A stretch of DNA of 35,838 nt, from positions 14,021 through 49,858 of the forward strand of contig NZ_CADCUP010000034.1 of assembly GCF_902805925.1 (NCBI RefSeq), given 5' to 3'. Position 1 is the first letter of the stretch, and each line of letters starts with the position of its first letter. Below, piece by piece: positions 14,994 to 24,954 of the stretch. The notes beneath the pieces are model-generated. The model was not told the DNA's origin. It searched no databases and was given only the letters and a program-made list of their open reading frames with translations. Source of the stretch: an uncultured Nocardioides sp. Its GTDB lineage: Bacteria; Actinomycetota; Actinomycetes; Propionibacteriales; Nocardioidaceae. The translations under genes were made by a program, and so were the position numbers.

Positions 14994-15434
14994 TCAGGCA
15001 ACCGTGACGGTGCCGCCGGCGCCTTCGATCTTGTCCTTGGCCGAGCCGGAGAACGCGTGCGCGGTCACCTGGACCGCGACCGAGATCTCACCCTGGCCGA
15101 GCACCTTGACGGGCTGGCCCTTGCGGACCGCGCCCCGGGCGACGAGGTCGTCGACGGAGACGGCGCCGCCCTCGGGGAACAGGGCCCCGAGGCGGTCGAG
15201 GTTGACGACCTGGAACTCGACCTTGAAGGGGTTCCGGAAGCCCTTGAGCTTCGGGAGCCTCATGTGCAGGGGCATCTGGCCACCCTCGAAGGCGGCCGGG
15301 ACCTGGTAGCGGGCCTTGGAGCCCTTGGTGCCACGTCCGGACGTCTTGCCCTTGGAGCCCTCGCCTCGACCCACGCGGGTCTTGGCGGTCTTGGCACCCG
15401 GGGCGGGGCGCAGGTGGTGCAGCTTGAGCGTCAT
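14994..15434 (-). CDS. rplO: 50S ribosomal protein uL15
   Basis: The 146-residue late-assembly large-subunit protein starts [20 protein letters not shown] and has the Gly-rich [21 protein letters not shown] and [20 protein letters not shown]. It ends with an Ala-Val-rich fold [19 protein letters not shown]. Length is normal. It begins one base after the rpmD stop and is the last ribosomal protein of the spc part before secY. Confidence 0.97.
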   Translation of the reverse strand: MTLKLHHLRPAPGAKTAKTRVGRGEGSKGKTSGRGTKGSKARYQVPAAFEGGQMPLHMRLPKLKGFRNPFKVEFQVVNLDRLGALFPEGGAVSVDDLVARGAVRKGQPVKVLGQGEISVAVQVTAHAFSGSAKDKIEGAGGTVTVA

Positions 15435-15435
15435 G

Positions 15436-15618
15436 TCAGCTCACTTCCTCGACCGTCACCAGGTGACGGACGGTGTGGACCATGCCGCGGATCTCCGGGC
15501 GGTCCTCCTTGACGACCACGTCGCCGATCCGCTTGAGACCGAGCGTGCGCAGGGTCTCGCGCTGGTTGGCCTTGCAGCCGATCGTGGACTTGTTCTGCTG
15601 GACCTTGAGCTGAGCCAT
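15436..15618 (-). CDS. rpmD: 50S ribosomal protein uL30
   Basis: The 60-residue protein starts [20 protein letters not shown] and continues [25 protein letters not shown] in two stretches typical of uL30. The ATG shares one base with the rpsE stop (15618), indicating coupled translation. It is followed by rplO after a single base. Confidence 0.95.
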   Translation of the reverse strand: MAQLKVQQNKSTIGCKANQRETLRTLGLKRIGDVVVKEDRPEIRGMVHTVRHLVTVEEVS

Positions 15619-16229
15619 CAGGCCGACACCTCCGCCGCCTGCTCGGCACGCGCCCGCAGGATCGCGGCCGGAGTGACCTCCTCGACGGTCAGGCCGCGAC
15701 GAGCGGCCACCGCCTCGGGCTCCTCCAGCAGCTGCAGTGCCGCCACGGTGGCGTGCACGATGTTGATCTGGTTGGACGAGCCGAGCGACTTGCTCAGGAT
15801 GTCGTGGATGCCGGCGCACTCGAGCACCGCGCGGACGGGACCGCCCGCGATCACACCGGTACCGGGAGCGGCCGGGCGCAGCAGCACCACGCCGGCGGCC
15901 TTCTCGCCCTGGACCGGGTGCGGGATCGTGCCCTGGATGCGGGGGACCTTGAAGAAGTGCTTCTTGGCCTCCTCGACACCCTTGGCGATCGCCGCGGGGA
16001 CCTCCTTGGCCTTGCCGTAGCCGACACCGACCAGGCCCTCGCCGTCACCGACGATCACCAGGGCGGTGAAGCTGAAGCGACGACCACCCTTGACGACCTT
16101 GGCGACCCGGTTGATGGCAACGACGCGCTCGATGTAGGCAGACTTCTCGGCGCCGCCACCGCGACGGTCGTCGCGCTGGCGCCGGTCACCCGAGCCGCCG
16201 CTGCGCTGTCCGCGCTGGGCTCCGCTCAT
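15618..16229 (-). CDS. rpsE: 30S ribosomal protein uS5
   Basis: The 203-residue protein has an Arg/Gly/Gln-rich N-terminal extension of about 28 residues ([20 protein letters not shown]), then the double-stranded-RNA-binding-like S5 domain from [20 protein letters not shown] and the C-terminal S5 domain with [15 protein letters not shown] and [11 protein letters not shown]. uS5 lines the mRNA entry tunnel and affects decoding accuracy. Such basic extensions are common in actinobacterial uS5. It follows rplR by 51 bases. Confidence 0.97.
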   Translation of the reverse strand: MSGAQRGQRSGGSGDRRQRDDRRGGGAEKSAYIERVVAINRVAKVVKGGRRFSFTALVIVGDGEGLVGVGYGKAKEVPAAIAKGVEEAKKHFFKVPRIQGTIPHPVQGEKAAGVVLLRPAAPGTGVIAGGPVRAVLECAGIHDILSKSLGSSNQINIVHATVAALQLLEEPEAVAARRGLTVEEVTPAAILRARAEQAAEVSA

Positions 16230-16280
16230 GAGATGTGCTCCATATCTAAAAGTTCTCTCTCTTGCCGCGTTGTCGTGCGA

Positions 16281-16664
16281 TCAGAAGGCCAGTCCGCCCT
16301 CACGGGCGGCGTCGGCGAGGGCCGCGATGCGGCCGTGGTACTTGTTGCCGGCGCGGTCGAAGACCACGCCCTCGACACCGGCGGCCCGGGCGCGCTCGGC
16401 GACGAGCTCGCCGACCCGCTTGGCCTTGGCGGTCTTGTCTCCGTCGGTGGACCGGAGGTCGGCCTCCATCGTCGAGGCGTACGCCAGCGTCTGCCCGACC
16501 AGGTCGTCGACGACCTGCACCGAGATGTGGCGCGCGGACCGGGTGACGACCAGGCGCGGACGCTCGCTCGTGCCGGCGATCTTCTTGCGGCCACGCATCT
16601 GACGACGCAGGCGCGACTTCGTGCGCGCCGAGGTGTGCTTGTTGTTGCTCAGGGAGATACCCAT
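16281..16664 (-). CDS. rplR: 50S ribosomal protein uL18
   Basis: The 127-residue 5S-rRNA-binding protein has the typical [21 protein letters not shown] in pieces, [15 protein letters not shown], and the end [21 protein letters not shown]. The first 15 residues ([15 protein letters not shown]) are a short extension; the start is supported by its tight 2-base spacing after the rplF stop. Order rplF-rplR-rpsE is standard. Confidence 0.96.
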   Translation of the reverse strand: MGISLSNNKHTSARTKSRLRRQMRGRKKIAGTSERPRLVVTRSARHISVQVVDDLVGQTLAYASTMEADLRSTDGDKTAKAKRVGELVAERARAAGVEGVVFDRAGNKYHGRIAALADAAREGGLAF

Positions 16665-16666
16665 GG

Positions 16667-17209
16667 CTACTTACCAGCCTTTCCGACCTTGCGGCGGATG
16701 TGCTCGCCGGCGTAACGAACGCCCTTGCCCTTGTACGGCTCGGGCTTGCGCAGCTTGCGGATCTTGGCGGCGACCTCGCCGACGAGCTGCTTGTCGATGC
16801 CGACGACACCGAGCTTGGTCGGGCCCTCGACGGTGAAGGTGATGCCCTCGGGGGCGTCGAAGACGATGGGGTGGGAGTAGCCGAGCTGGAACTCCAGCTG
16901 CGTCGGGCCCTTGGACAGGACGCGGTAGCCCACGCCCACGATCTCGAGCTTCTTCTCGTAGCCCTCGGTCACGCCCACCACCATGTTGCTGATCAGGGTG
17001 CGGGTGAGGCCGTGGAGCGAGCGGCTGGTGCGGTCGTCGTCGGGGCGCTTGACCTCGAGGATGCCGTCCTCGCCACGGTCGATCGTGATCGGGGCGGCGA
17101 CGGAGTGCGCCAGCGTGCCCTTGGGACCCTTGACGGTCACCAGGGAGTTCTCGATCTGCACGTCGACCGCGGACGGGACCGTGATCGGGAGCTTGCCGAT
17201 TCGCGACAT
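16667..17209 (-). CDS. rplF: 50S ribosomal protein uL6
   Basis: The 180-residue protein near the sarcin-ricin loop and GTPase centre starts [20 protein letters not shown] and has two repeated folds; the C-terminal signature is [19 protein letters not shown] followed by the basic end RRKVGKAGK. Length is normal. It follows rpsH by 26 bases, with GAGAAG before its ATG. Confidence 0.97.
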   Translation of the reverse strand: MSRIGKLPITVPSAVDVQIENSLVTVKGPKGTLAHSVAAPITIDRGEDGILEVKRPDDDRTSRSLHGLTRTLISNMVVGVTEGYEKKLEIVGVGYRVLSKGPTQLEFQLGYSHPIVFDAPEGITFTVEGPTKLGVVGIDKQLVGEVAAKIRKLRKPEPYKGKGVRYAGEHIRRKVGKAGK

Positions 17210-17235
17210 GTTCTTCTCTCCTTCTCTGGTCTCGG

Positions 17236-17643
17236 TTACCAGACGTAGGCGAGGACTTCCCCACCCACGCCCTTCTTGTTCGCCTGGCGGTCGGTCAGCA
17301 GGCCCTGGCTCGTCGAGATGATCGCGACGCCGAGTCCGCCGAGCACCTTGGGCAGGCCCGTGCTCTTGGCGTAGACCCGGAGGCCGGGCTTGCTGATGCG
17401 GCGGACGCCGGCGATCGAGCGCTCGCGGTTGCGGCCGTACTTGAGGGTGATGTGGAGCGTCTTGCCCACCTGGCCCTCGCCGGGCTCGGCGACGTCGTAG
17501 GAGGTGATGTAGCCCTCCTGCTGGAGGATCTCCGCGACGCCCTGCTTGAGCTTGCTGTACGGCATCGTGACAGCGTCGTGGTACGCCTGGTTGGCGTTGC
17601 GCAGACGCGTGAGCATGTCTGCGATCGGGTCGGTCATCGTCAT
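17236..17643 (-). CDS. rpsH: 30S ribosomal protein uS8
   Basis: The 135-residue protein binds the central domain of 16S rRNA. It starts [20 protein letters not shown] and has [21 protein letters not shown] and the terminal [20 protein letters not shown]. Two in-frame ATGs six bases apart are possible starts. In E. coli uS8 represses the spc operon; the sequence here does not let me show a similar site. The 72-base gap to rpsN holds nothing else clear. Confidence 0.97.
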   Translation of the reverse strand: MTMTDPIADMLTRLRNANQAYHDAVTMPYSKLKQGVAEILQQEGYITSYDVAEPGEGQVGKTLHITLKYGRNRERSIAGVRRISKPGLRVYAKSTGLPKVLGGLGVAIISTSQGLLTDRQANKKGVGGEVLAYVW

Positions 17644-17715
17644 GTGTGGTCGTTCTCTCTCTTCTGTGGTTTCCCGCCCGGGGGCGGGACCTTCAGCGGT
17701 CGTGGTGGGAGGTGC

Positions 17716-17901
17716 TCACCAGGAGGACTTGGTGACGCCGGGCAGCTCGCCGCGGTGGGCCATCTCGCGCAGGCAGATGCGGCACAGGCCGAACTTGCGG
17801 TAGACGGCCTTGGGGCGGCCGCAGCGCTGGCAGCGGGTGTAGCCGCGCACGGCGAACTTGGGCTTGCGGGCGGCCTTGACCTTGAGTGCAGTCTTCGCCA
17901 T
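17716..17901 (-). CDS. rpsN: 30S ribosomal protein uS14, zinc-binding type Z
   Basis: The 61-residue short uS14 has CQRC and CRIC spaced for a zinc ribbon (C-x2-C-x12-C-x2-C) and ends [11 protein letters not shown]. Many actinobacteria also carry a zinc-free paralog elsewhere, induced under zinc limitation; this is the housekeeping zinc form inside the spc operon (often called rpsZ). It begins one base after the rplE stop. Confidence 0.96.
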
Positions 17902-17902
17902 G

Positions 17903-18469
17903 TCAGTTCTCCTTGAACGGGAAGCCGAGCTGCTTGAGCAGCGCGCGGCCCTCGTCGTCGTTGGTCGCGGTGGTCACGATGGTGATGTCCATGCCGCGCG
18001 ACCGGTCGATCCGGTCCTGGTTGATCTCGTGGAACATGACCTGCTCGGTGAGACCGAAGGTGTAGTTGCCCCGGCCGTCGAACTGCTTGGGCGAGAGGCC
18101 ACGGAAGTCGCGGATGCGCGGCAGCGCCAGCGACAGCAGGCGGTCCAGGAACTCCCACATCCGGTCGCCGCGCAGCGTGACGTGCGCACCGATCGGCATG
18201 CCCTCGCGCAGCTTGAACTGGGCGATGGACTTGCGGGCCTTGGTGACCATCGGCTTCTGGCCGGTGATCGCGGTGAGGTCCTTGACCGCGCCCTCGATGA
18301 GCTTGGAGTCGCGAGCCGCCTCGCCGACGCCCATGTTGACCACGATCTTGGTCAGGCCGGGCACCTGCATGACGTTCTTGATCTCGAACTCGGAGCGCAG
18401 TGCGGGGAGGATCTCCTCGCGGTAGCGGGTCTTGAGCCGCGGGGCGGCCGTGGTGGTGGACTCAGCCAT
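17903..18469 (-). CDS. rplE: 50S ribosomal protein uL5
   Basis: The 188-residue 5S-rRNA-binding protein starts [20 protein letters not shown] and has [40 protein letters not shown] and [12 protein letters not shown] with [13 protein letters not shown] chose the ATG at 18467-18469; an upstream in-frame start would run back through rplX. It is separated from the rplX stop by one base and from rpsN by one base, so the three are tightly coupled. Confidence 0.97.
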
Positions 18470-18470
18470 C

Positions 18471-18833
18471 TCAGATGTCCTTCCCGGACTTGCGCGAGAC
18501 CCGGACACTGCGGTGCGCGGTGTACTCCGACCCGTCGGGGCGACGCTTGGTGATCTCGTCGCGACGGAAGCCGACGCGGGTGACCCCGTCACCGTCGACC
18601 AGCATCACGTTCGAGACGTGGATGGGGGCCTCGGCGGTGATGATGCCGCCGGTGGTGCCGGCGCGACCGCCCTGGTTCTGGACCTTGGTGTGCCGCTTGA
18701 TGCGGTTGACACCCTCGACGACCACCCGCTGCTCCTCGCGGAGCACCTGGATGACCTTGCCCTCGGCGCCCTTGTCCTTGCCGGCGATCACCTTGACGGT
18801 GTCGCCCTTCTTGATGTTCAGCGACTTGGTCAT
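18471..18833 (-). CDS. rplX: 50S ribosomal protein uL24
   Basis: The 120-residue assembly initiator has an N-terminal KOW motif ([20 protein letters not shown]), [12 protein letters not shown] and the following [19 protein letters not shown]. The C-terminus, through KSGKDI, is typical. The start follows the rplN stop by a single base. Confidence 0.97.
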   Translation of the reverse strand: MTKSLNIKKGDTVKVIAGKDKGAEGKVIQVLREEQRVVVEGVNRIKRHTKVQNQGGRAGTTGGIITAEAPIHVSNVMLVDGDGVTRVGFRRDEITKRRPDGSEYTAHRSVRVSRKSGKDI

Positions 18834-18834
18834 G

Positions 18835-19203
18835 TCAGAGCACCTCCGGTGCCAGCGAGATGATCTTCATGAAGCGCTTCTCGCGCAGCTCGCGGCCCAC
18901 GGGACCGAAGATGCGGGTGCCGCGCGGCTCGCCGTCGGCCTTGAGGATGACGGCGGCGTTCTCGTCGAAGCGGATGTACGAGCCGTCGGCCCGGCGGCGC
19001 TCCTTGACGGTGCGCACGATGACGGCCTTGACGACGTCACCCTTCTTCACGTTGCCACCGGGGATCGCGTCCTTGACGGTGGCGACGATGGTGTCGCCGA
19101 TGCCGGCGTAGCGACGTCCAGAGCCACCGAGAACACGGATGCAGAGGATCTCCTTCGCACCGGTGTTGTCGGCGACCTTGAGTCGCGACTCCTGCTGGAT
19201 CAT
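18835..19203 (-). CDS. rplN: 50S ribosomal protein uL14
   Basis: The 122-residue beta-barrel protein starts [20 protein letters not shown] and has [31 protein letters not shown] and [20 protein letters not shown]. It sits at intersubunit bridge B8 in bacteria. It is the conventional first gene of the spc part; the 109-base gap from rpsQ could hold a promoter, but I see no convincing -10/-35 pair. Confidence 0.97.
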   Translation of the reverse strand: MIQQESRLKVADNTGAKEILCIRVLGGSGRRYAGIGDTIVATVKDAIPGGNVKKGDVVKAVIVRTVKERRRADGSYIRFDENAAVILKADGEPRGTRIFGPVGRELREKRFMKIISLAPEVL

Positions 19204-19312
19204 TGGTCTCTCCTGGTTGTCGAGCTGGTTCTCGCCGCCCTCCCGGGCGTTCGAGCCTTGCCGAACTGATGTGTGGTCGTGGGGCCGGTGGGCCAGGGGC
19301 GGACCCCTGGGA

Positions 19313-19603
19313 TCACTTGGCCTTCTCGAGGACCTGGACGACGCGCCAGCGCTTGGTGGCCGACAGCGGCCGGGTCTCCATGATCAGCACCCGGTCGCCG
19401 ATGCCGCACTCGTTCTGCTCGTCGTGGGCCTTGAGCTTCGACGTACGACGCAGGACCTTGCCGTAGAGCGCGTGCTTGACGCGGTCCTCGACGGTCACGA
19501 CGATCGTCTTGTCCATCTTGTCGCTCACGACGAGGCCCTCACGGACCTTGCGCGCCTTGCGGTCGGCCTGGCCGGCCTCGGTGTTCTGCGCAGCCTCACT
19601 CAT
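19313..19603 (-). CDS. rpsQ: 30S ribosomal protein uS17
   Basis: The 96-residue OB-fold protein has a short N-terminal extension ([17 protein letters not shown]) before the conserved [19 protein letters not shown] and [20 protein letters not shown]. It overlaps rpmC by 4 bases (ATGA, 19600-19603). It ends the S10 part of the cluster. Confidence 0.96.
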   Translation of the reverse strand: MSEAAQNTEAGQADRKARKVREGLVVSDKMDKTIVVTVEDRVKHALYGKVLRRTSKLKAHDEQNECGIGDRVLIMETRPLSATKRWRVVQVLEKAK

Positions 19604-19845
19604 GCGGACGCCTCTTCCTTGCTAGCACCCGGGGTGGACCGGATGCCGAGCTCGCGCTCGCGCACCACGGTGTAGATCCGGGCGATGTCCTTCTTGACCG
19701 TGCGGAGGCGGCCGTGGCTCTCCAGCTGGCCGGTGGCCGCCTGGAACCGCAGGTTGAACAACTCCTCCTTGGCCTCGCGCAGCTTGGCCTCGAGGTCGGT
19801 CGCGTTCATCTCATCGAGCTCGAATGCGCTCAACTTGTCGCTCAT
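19600..19845 (-). CDS. rpmC: 50S ribosomal protein uL29
   Basis: The 81-residue helical protein near the exit tunnel has the diagnostic [20 protein letters not shown] and [20 protein letters not shown]. It is slightly longer than the E. coli form because of tails at both ends. It overlaps rpsQ by 4 bases and shares one base (19845) with the rplP stop. Confidence 0.96.
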   Translation of the reverse strand: MSDKLSAFELDEMNATDLEAKLREAKEELFNLRFQAATGQLESHGRLRTVKKDIARIYTVVRERELGIRSTPGASKEEASA

Positions 19846-20264
19846 CAGAATTCACCAGCCTCGCGGGAGATGAACCGGCACTTCAGCGGGAGCTTGTGCA
19901 TCGCGCGGCGCATGGCCTCACGAGCGGTCTCCTCGTCCACGCCGGACAGTTCGAACATGACGCGGCCGGGCTTGACGTTCGCCACCCACCACTCGGGGGA
20001 GCCCTTTCCGGAGCCCATGCGGGTCTCGGCGGGCTTCTTGGTCAGCGGACGGTCCGGGTAGATGTTGATCCAGACCTTTCCGCCGCGCTTGATGTGGCGG
20101 GTCATGGCGATACGAGCCGACTCGATCTGCCGGTTCGTCACGTAGGAACCCTCGACCGCCTGGATACCGAAGTCACCGAAGGCGAGCGTGGTGCCACCCT
20201 TGGCGGCACCGGTCCGCTTCGGGTGGTGCTGCTTGCGGTGCTTGACACGACGGGGCATCAACAT
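19845..20264 (-). CDS. rplP: 50S ribosomal protein uL16
   Basis: The 139-residue protein at the A-site finger starts [19 protein letters not shown] and has [40 protein letters not shown] and the end [15 protein letters not shown]. The first of two nearby ATGs (20262-20264) is preferred because GGAGG lies 8 bases upstream. It begins 3 bases after the rpsC stop. Confidence 0.97.
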   Translation of the reverse strand: MLMPRRVKHRKQHHPKRTGAAKGGTTLAFGDFGIQAVEGSYVTNRQIESARIAMTRHIKRGGKVWINIYPDRPLTKKPAETRMGSGKGSPEWWVANVKPGRVMFELSGVDEETAREAMRRAMHKLPLKCRFISREAGEF

Positions 20265-20267
20265 TGC

Positions 20268-21131
20268 TCAGGCCTCCCCATTGCTCGACGTGGTCGCAGC
20301 CTCGGCGGACGGGGCGTCGGTCGCTGCGGGAGCAGCGGCCTCGGCCGGCGCGTCGGTGCGGGGTGCCCCGGTGGAGCGGTCACCACGCGAGCCACGGCTC
20401 GGGCGCTCGCTGCCCCGCTCGCCGCCGCGTTGCGGGCGTCCACCGGCGCCACCGCGGCCGGGAGCACCGGCACGCGCGGCCTGCTGGGCCTGACGCTCGG
20501 CGCGGGTCGCGGCGACCTCACCCTTGTAGATCCAGACCTTCACGCCGATGCGGCCGAAGGTCGTCTTGGCCTCGTAGAAGCCGTAGTCGATGTCGGCACG
20601 CAGGGTGTGCAGGGGCACGCGGCCCTCGCGGTAGAACTCGGTGCGCGACATCTCGGCGCCGTTGAGGCGACCCGAGCACTGGATCCGGATGCCCTTGGCA
20701 CCCGAGCGCATCGAGGTCTGCATCGCCTTGCGCATGGCGCGACGGAACTGCACGCGACCGGAGAGCTGCTCGGCGACACCCTGGGCGACCAGCTGAGCGT
20801 CCACCTCGGGGTTCTTCACCTCGAGGATGTTGAGCTGGACCTGCTTGCCGGTGAGCTTCTCGAGCTCACCACGGATGCGGTCGGCCTCGGCGCCACGGCG
20901 ACCGATCACGATGCCCGGACGCGCGGTGTGGATGTCCACCCGGACGCGGTCGCGGGTGCGCTCGATCTCGACCTTGGCGATGCCGGCCCGCTCCATGCCC
21001 TTGGAGAGCAGCTTGCGGATCGCGACGTCCTCGCCGACGTAGGCCTTGTAGAGCTTGTCGGCGTACCAGCGGCTCTTGTGGTCGGTGGAGATGCCGAGCC
21101 GGAAACCGTTCGGGTTGATCTTCTGGCCCAT
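20268..21131 (-). CDS. rpsC: 30S ribosomal protein uS3 with long low-complexity tail
   Basis: The 287-residue protein (E. coli 233) has a normal uS3 core: [15 protein letters not shown], the KH motif GIVIGRRG at 73-80, and [11 protein letters not shown] ending near 205. Residues from about 211 form an extension with RG/GG-rich segments ([16 protein letters not shown]), then an Ala/Ser/Pro/Glu-rich acidic end. Extended uS3 tails occur in actinobacteria. uS3 lines the mRNA entry and has helicase-related roles, so an RGG-like tail could touch mRNA; that is inference. The ATG shares one base with the rplV stop. Confidence 0.96.
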   Translation of the reverse strand: MGQKINPNGFRLGISTDHKSRWYADKLYKAYVGEDVAIRKLLSKGMERAGIAKVEIERTRDRVRVDIHTARPGIVIGRRGAEADRIRGELEKLTGKQVQLNILEVKNPEVDAQLVAQGVAEQLSGRVQFRRAMRKAMQTSMRSGAKGIRIQCSGRLNGAEMSRTEFYREGRVPLHTLRADIDYGFYEAKTTFGRIGVKVWIYKGEVAATRAERQAQQAARAGAPGRGGAGGRPQRGGERGSERPSRGSRGDRSTGAPRTDAPAEAAAPAATDAPSAEAATTSSNGEA

Positions 21132-21565
21132 CAGGCCCGTCCCTTCTTCTGGGTCCTCTGCGCGGCGACGACATCCGCCGGCTGGACGGCCAGGGTGATG
21201 TGGCTCGTGCGCTTGTTGATGCGCGTGGCACGGCCCTGGGCACGCGGACGCCACCGCTTCATCGTGGGGCCCTCGTCGACCCGGGCGACGGAGACGACCA
21301 GCTCGCCGGCGTTCAGGCTCTCGGTGCCCTCGGCGTTGGCGACCGCGCTCTCCAGCACCTTGTAGACGGTCTCGGAGGCGGCCTGCGGCGCGAACTGCAG
21401 CAGGGCCAGGGCCTCGTCGACGGGCAGGCCGCGGACCATGTCGACGACACGGCGGGCCTTCATCGGGGCGATGCGCACGTACCGCGCCGTCGCGAAGGCA
21501 CCCGGCTGGTCACCCAGCAGGGACTCGCGGCGGGCGCTGGTGCGCCGGCGCTCGGTGACACTCAT
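21131..21565 (-). CDS. rplV: 50S ribosomal protein uL22
   Basis: The 144-residue exit-tunnel protein has the core [31 protein letters not shown] and the hook and C-terminal strand [20 protein letters not shown]. About 20 extra N-terminal residues precede the core. It overlaps rpsS by 4 bases (ATGA, 21562-21565) and shares one base with rpsC. Confidence 0.96.
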   Translation of the reverse strand: MSVTERRRTSARRESLLGDQPGAFATARYVRIAPMKARRVVDMVRGLPVDEALALLQFAPQAASETVYKVLESAVANAEGTESLNAGELVVSVARVDEGPTMKRWRPRAQGRATRINKRTSHITLAVQPADVVAAQRTQKKGRA

Positions 21566-21843
21566 CGACGACGTCCCTTCCGGTCTTCCTTCACGTGCCC
21601 GCGGTAGGTGCGGGTCGGGGCGAACTCCCCGAGCTTGTGGCCGACCATCGAGTCGGTCACGAACACGGGGACGTGCTTGCGGCCGTCGTGCACGGCGATC
21701 GTGTGGCCGATCATCGACGGCACGATCATCGAGCGGCGCGACCAGGTCTTGATCACGTTGTGGCTGCCCTTGTCGTTCTCGGCATCCACCTTCTTGATCA
21801 GGTGGCCGTCGACGAAGGGGCCCTTCTTGAGGCTACGAGGCAT
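21562..21843 (-). CDS. rpsS: 30S ribosomal protein uS19
   Basis: The 93-residue 30S-head protein is fully typical: [38 protein letters not shown] and [16 protein letters not shown]. It begins 5 bases after the rplB stop. No unusual feature. Confidence 0.97.
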   Translation of the reverse strand: MPRSLKKGPFVDGHLIKKVDAENDKGSHNVIKTWSRRSMIVPSMIGHTIAVHDGRKHVPVFVTDSMVGHKLGEFAPTRTYRGHVKEDRKGRRR

Positions 21844-21848
21844 GTCGG

Positions 21849-22685
21849 TTACTTCCTACCCTTGCCGGACTTGCGGCGACGGATGATCTGGGAGTCGCTG
21901 GCCTTGCGCGTGCGCGTGCGGCCCTCGGGCTTGCCCCAGGGGGACACGGGGTGACGTCCACCGGACGTCTTGCCCTCACCACCACCGTGCGGGTGGTCGA
22001 CCGGGTTCATGACGACACCGCGGACGGTCGGGCGCTTGCCCTTCCAGCGCATCCGGCCGGCCTTGCCCCAGTTGATGTTGGACTGCTCGGCGTTGCCGAC
22101 CTCACCGACGCTGGCGCGGCAGCGCACGTCGACGAAGCGCATCTCGCCGGACGGCATGCGCAGGGTGGCGCGCGAGCCCTCCTTGGCGACGAGCTGGGCC
22201 GAGATGCCGGCGGACCGGGCGATCTTGGCGCCGCCGCCCGGACGCAGCTCCACGCAGTGGATCGTGGTGCCGACCGGGATGTTGCGCAGGGGCAGGTTGT
22301 TGCCGGGCTTGATGTCGGCGTTGGGGCCGGACTCCACGGGGGTGCCCTGGGCCAGGTCACGCGGCGCGATGATGTAGCGCTTCTCGCCGTCGGCGTAGTG
22401 CAGCAGCGCGATGCGAGCGGTGCGGTTGGGGTCGTACTCGATGTGAGCGACCTTGGCCGGCACGCCGTCCTTGTCGTAGCGACGGAAGTCGATGATGCGG
22501 TAGGCGCGCTTGTGGCCGCCACCCTGGTGCCGGGTGGTGATCCGGCCCTGGTTGTTGCGGCCGCCCTTCTTGGGCAGCGGGCGCGTCAGCGACTTCTCCG
22601 GCGTGGTCCGGGTGATCTCGACGAAGTCGGCCACCGACGAGCCACGACGGCCCGGGGTGGTCGGCTTGTACTTGCGGATAGCCAT
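21849..22685 (-). CDS. rplB: 50S ribosomal protein uL2
   Basis: The 278-residue protein next to the peptidyl transferase centre starts [20 protein letters not shown] and has [34 protein letters not shown] and the highly conserved [20 protein letters not shown] containing the histidine near the catalytic centre. Length is normal. It follows rplW by 24 bases. Confidence 0.97.
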   Translation of the reverse strand: MAIRKYKPTTPGRRGSSVADFVEITRTTPEKSLTRPLPKKGGRNNQGRITTRHQGGGHKRAYRIIDFRRYDKDGVPAKVAHIEYDPNRTARIALLHYADGEKRYIIAPRDLAQGTPVESGPNADIKPGNNLPLRNIPVGTTIHCVELRPGGGAKIARSAGISAQLVAKEGSRATLRMPSGEMRFVDVRCRASVGEVGNAEQSNINWGKAGRMRWKGKRPTVRGVVMNPVDHPHGGGEGKTSGGRHPVSPWGKPEGRTRTRKASDSQIIRRRKSGKGRK

Positions 22686-22709
22686 ATCAGTTCCTAGTCA
22701 GGAGCCCGG

Positions 22710-23015
22710 TCAGGAGACCGGACCTCCGAAGATGTCGATGCGGTGGCCCTCGGCGAGGCTGACGATGGCGCGCTTGGTGTCCTTGCGCTTGCCCAGGCCG
22801 GTGCGGGTGCGACGCGTCTTGCCGATCCGGTTGATCGTGTTGACCGACGTCACCTTCACGTTGAACACCTTCTCGACCGCGATCTTGATCTCGGTCTTGT
22901 TGGCGTCCGGGCGGACGATGAAGGTGTACTTGTTGGCGTCGAGGAGGCCGTAGCTCTTCTCGGACACGACCGGGGCGATCAGGATGTCGCGGTGGTCCTT
23001 GTGCAGGGTGCTCAC
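22710..23015 (-). CDS. rplW: 50S ribosomal protein uL23
   Basis: The 101-residue exit-site protein, docking point of trigger factor and SRP, has [40 protein letters not shown] and [16 protein letters not shown]. It begins with GTG, whose GTGA (23012-23015) overlaps the rplD stop, so it is translationally coupled to rplD. Confidence 0.96.
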   Translation of the reverse strand: MSTLHKDHRDILIAPVVSEKSYGLLDANKYTFIVRPDANKTEIKIAVEKVFNVKVTSVNTINRIGKTRRTRTGLGKRKDTKRAIVSLAEGHRIDIFGGPVS

Positions 23016-23968
23016 TTCTCGCCCTCCTTGTCAGCGGCGCTCAGCCCGGCGGCCTCCGCGTCGTCGACGGACTTGAACCAGACCTCGGCGACGGCGGCGT
23101 CGTAGCCCGCGTCGTCGGGGGCGTGGTAGGTGCCGGCGGCACCCTTGACCTCGTAGCCCTTGGGAGCGTTGCCGCTCTTCAGGGGGGCCTTCGCGCCCTG
23201 GGGCAGCTCGACCTCGGCCTCGGCCTCGACGGTCTCGGTCTCCGTGTCGAGCCCTTCGGCGGTCTCCACGTCGGCCTCGTCGACCGGCGCCTGCGCGGGC
23301 TCGGTGACCGTGTCGGCGGCGGGCGCCTCCACGGCGGGAGCCCTGCGGCTGACCGGGCGCTCGGCCGAGGTCGGCGCCTTGGAGACGAACGCGTCGTAGG
23401 CACCCTGGGTGAAGACCACGTCGTCGCTGGCGAGGACGTCGTAGGTGTTGAGCTGGTCGACGGCCACGATGTGCACCTGCTGGGCGTTGCGCAGCGAGAG
23501 CCAGGTGACGGCGTCGGTGCGCTCGAGCACGACGAGGTGGCGCACGCGGTCGGTCAGGCCGGCCAGGGCGGCCAGCGCCGACTTCGTGGAGGGCACGTCG
23601 CCCGAGACCAGCGAGTCGACCACGTGGATGCGACCCTCGCGGGCCCGGTCGGAGAGGGCACCGCGCAGGGCGGCGGCCTTCATCTTCTTGGGCGTGCGCT
23701 GGTCGTAGTCACGCGGCTTGGGACCGTGCACGATGCCGCCGCCGGCGAACTGCGGCGCGCGGGTCGAGCCCTGGCGGGCACGGCCGGTGCCCTTCTGCTT
23801 GTAGGGCTTGCGGCCACCGCCGCGGACCTCGCCGCGACGCTTGGTGCTGGCCGTGCCCTGACGGGCGGCGGCCTGCTGGGCGATGACGACCTGGTGGATC
23901 AGCGGGATGTTGACCTCGACGTCGAAGATCTCGGCGGGAAGGTCGACCTTGAGGGTCTTGGCAGCCAT
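23012..23968 (-). CDS. rplD: 50S ribosomal protein uL4 with acidic linker and sunset-like C-terminal domain
   Basis: The 318-residue protein is about 100 longer than normal uL4. Residues 1-200 are a regular uL4 core: [20 protein letters not shown] on the tunnel-lining loop, [18 protein letters not shown] and the fold ending [10 protein letters not shown]. Residues 201-265 are an acidic Ala/Glu/Thr/Pro linker. Residues 268-310 form a compact segment with [17 protein letters not shown], Tyr289 and [16 protein letters not shown], which fits the small sunset domain found in other actinobacterial proteins (G-x-KG, YH-P, Y-x(4)-AEVWF, DA-x-AAG). The ATG at 23966-23968 begins the family N-terminus [12 protein letters not shown] and follows the rplC stop by one base. 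The role of the added domain is unknown. Confidence 0.94.
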   Translation of the reverse strand: MAAKTLKVDLPAEIFDVEVNIPLIHQVVIAQQAAARQGTASTKRRGEVRGGGRKPYKQKGTGRARQGSTRAPQFAGGGIVHGPKPRDYDQRTPKKMKAAALRGALSDRAREGRIHVVDSLVSGDVPSTKSALAALAGLTDRVRHLVVLERTDAVTWLSLRNAQQVHIVAVDQLNTYDVLASDDVVFTQGAYDAFVSKAPTSAERPVSRRAPAVEAPAADTVTEPAQAPVDEADVETAEGLDTETETVEAEAEVELPQGAKAPLKSGNAPKGYEVKGAAGTYHAPDDAGYDAAVAEVWFKSVDDAEAAGLSAADKEGEK

Positions 23969-23969
23969 G

Positions 23970-24635
23970 TCAGGCCTCCTGCGTCTTCTTGGCGGCCGAG
24001 CGCAGCACCACGACGCCGCCCTTGGGGCCGGGGACGGCACCCTTGAGCAGGATCAGGCCACGGTCGGCGTCGACGGCGTGCACGGTGACGTTCTGGGTGG
24101 TGACGGTGTCGTTGCCCATCCGGCCGGCCATGCGGGTGCCCTTGAAGACGCGACCCGGAGTGGCGCAGGCGCCGATCGAGCCGGGCTTGCGGTGGTTGCG
24201 GTGGGCACCGTGCGAGGCGGACACGCCGTGGAAGCCGTGGCGCTTCATGACACCGGCGTAGCCCTTTCCCTTGCTCGTGCCCGTCACGTCGATCTCGTCG
24301 CCGGCGGCGAACAGCTCGGCGCTGAGCTCCTGGCCGATGGAGTACGACGCGGCGTCGGAGGTGCGGATCTCCACCAGGTGGCGGCGCGGGGTGACCCCGG
24401 CCTTGGCGAAGTGCCCCGCGTTCGGCTTGGTGACCTTGCGGCCCTCGATCTCGCCGAAGCCGACCTGGATGGCGTTGTAGCCGTCGGTCTGGGGCTGGCG
24501 GACCTGGGTGACCACGTTGGTGGTCGCCGCGATCACGGTGACGGGGACGATGCGGTTGTTCTCGTCCCACACCTGGGTCATGCCGAGCTTGGTGCCCAGC
24601 AGGCCCTTCACGTTGCGTTCGAAAGTGGCAGTCAT
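23970..24635 (-). CDS. rplC: 50S ribosomal protein uL3
   Basis: The 221-residue protein starts [20 protein letters not shown] and has [19 protein letters not shown] and [20 protein letters not shown]. Where E. coli uL3 has the PrmB-methylated Gln in GSIGQ, this protein has Ala, the usual actinobacterial state. I chose the ATG at 24633-24635; an in-frame start 36 bases upstream would run into the rpsJ end. GAGG precedes it. Confidence 0.96.
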   Translation of the reverse strand: MTATFERNVKGLLGTKLGMTQVWDENNRIVPVTVIAATTNVVTQVRQPQTDGYNAIQVGFGEIEGRKVTKPNAGHFAKAGVTPRRHLVEIRTSDAASYSIGQELSAELFAAGDEIDVTGTSKGKGYAGVMKRHGFHGVSASHGAHRNHRKPGSIGACATPGRVFKGTRMAGRMGNDTVTTQNVTVHAVDADRGLILLKGAVPGPKGGVVVLRSAAKKTQEA

Positions 24636-24645
24636 TGTCAGGACC

Positions 24646-24954
24646 TCAGAGCTTGATCTCGATGTCGACACCGGCAGGAAGGTCGAGGCGCATCAGCGAG
24701 TCGACGGTCTTGGGCGTCGGGTCGATGATGTCGATGAGGCGCTTGTGCGTGCGCATCTCGAAGTGCTCGCGCGAGTCCTTGTACTTGTGCGGCGAGCGGA
24801 TGACGACGTAGACGTTCTTCTCGGTCGGCAGCGGCACGGGGCCGGCGACCTTGGCACCCGTGCGGGTGACGGTGTCCACGATCTTGCGCGCCGAGGTGTC
24901 GATCACCTCGTGGTCATAGGCCTTGAGCCTGATGCGGATCTTCTGTCCCGCCAT
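24646..24954 (-). CDS. rpsJ: 30S ribosomal protein uS10
   Basis: The 102-residue protein starts [20 protein letters not shown] and has [20 protein letters not shown] and [20 protein letters not shown]. It is the first gene of the superoperon. No tuf or fusA lies upstream; instead there is a 510-base divergent spacer. A GAGAGAG ribosome-binding region precedes the ATG. uS10 is also NusE, a transcription antitermination partner of NusG. Confidence 0.97.
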   Translation of the reverse strand: MAGQKIRIRLKAYDHEVIDTSARKIVDTVTRTGAKVAGPVPLPTEKNVYVVIRSPHKYKDSREHFEMRTHKRLIDIIDPTPKTVDSLMRLDLPAGVDIEIKL

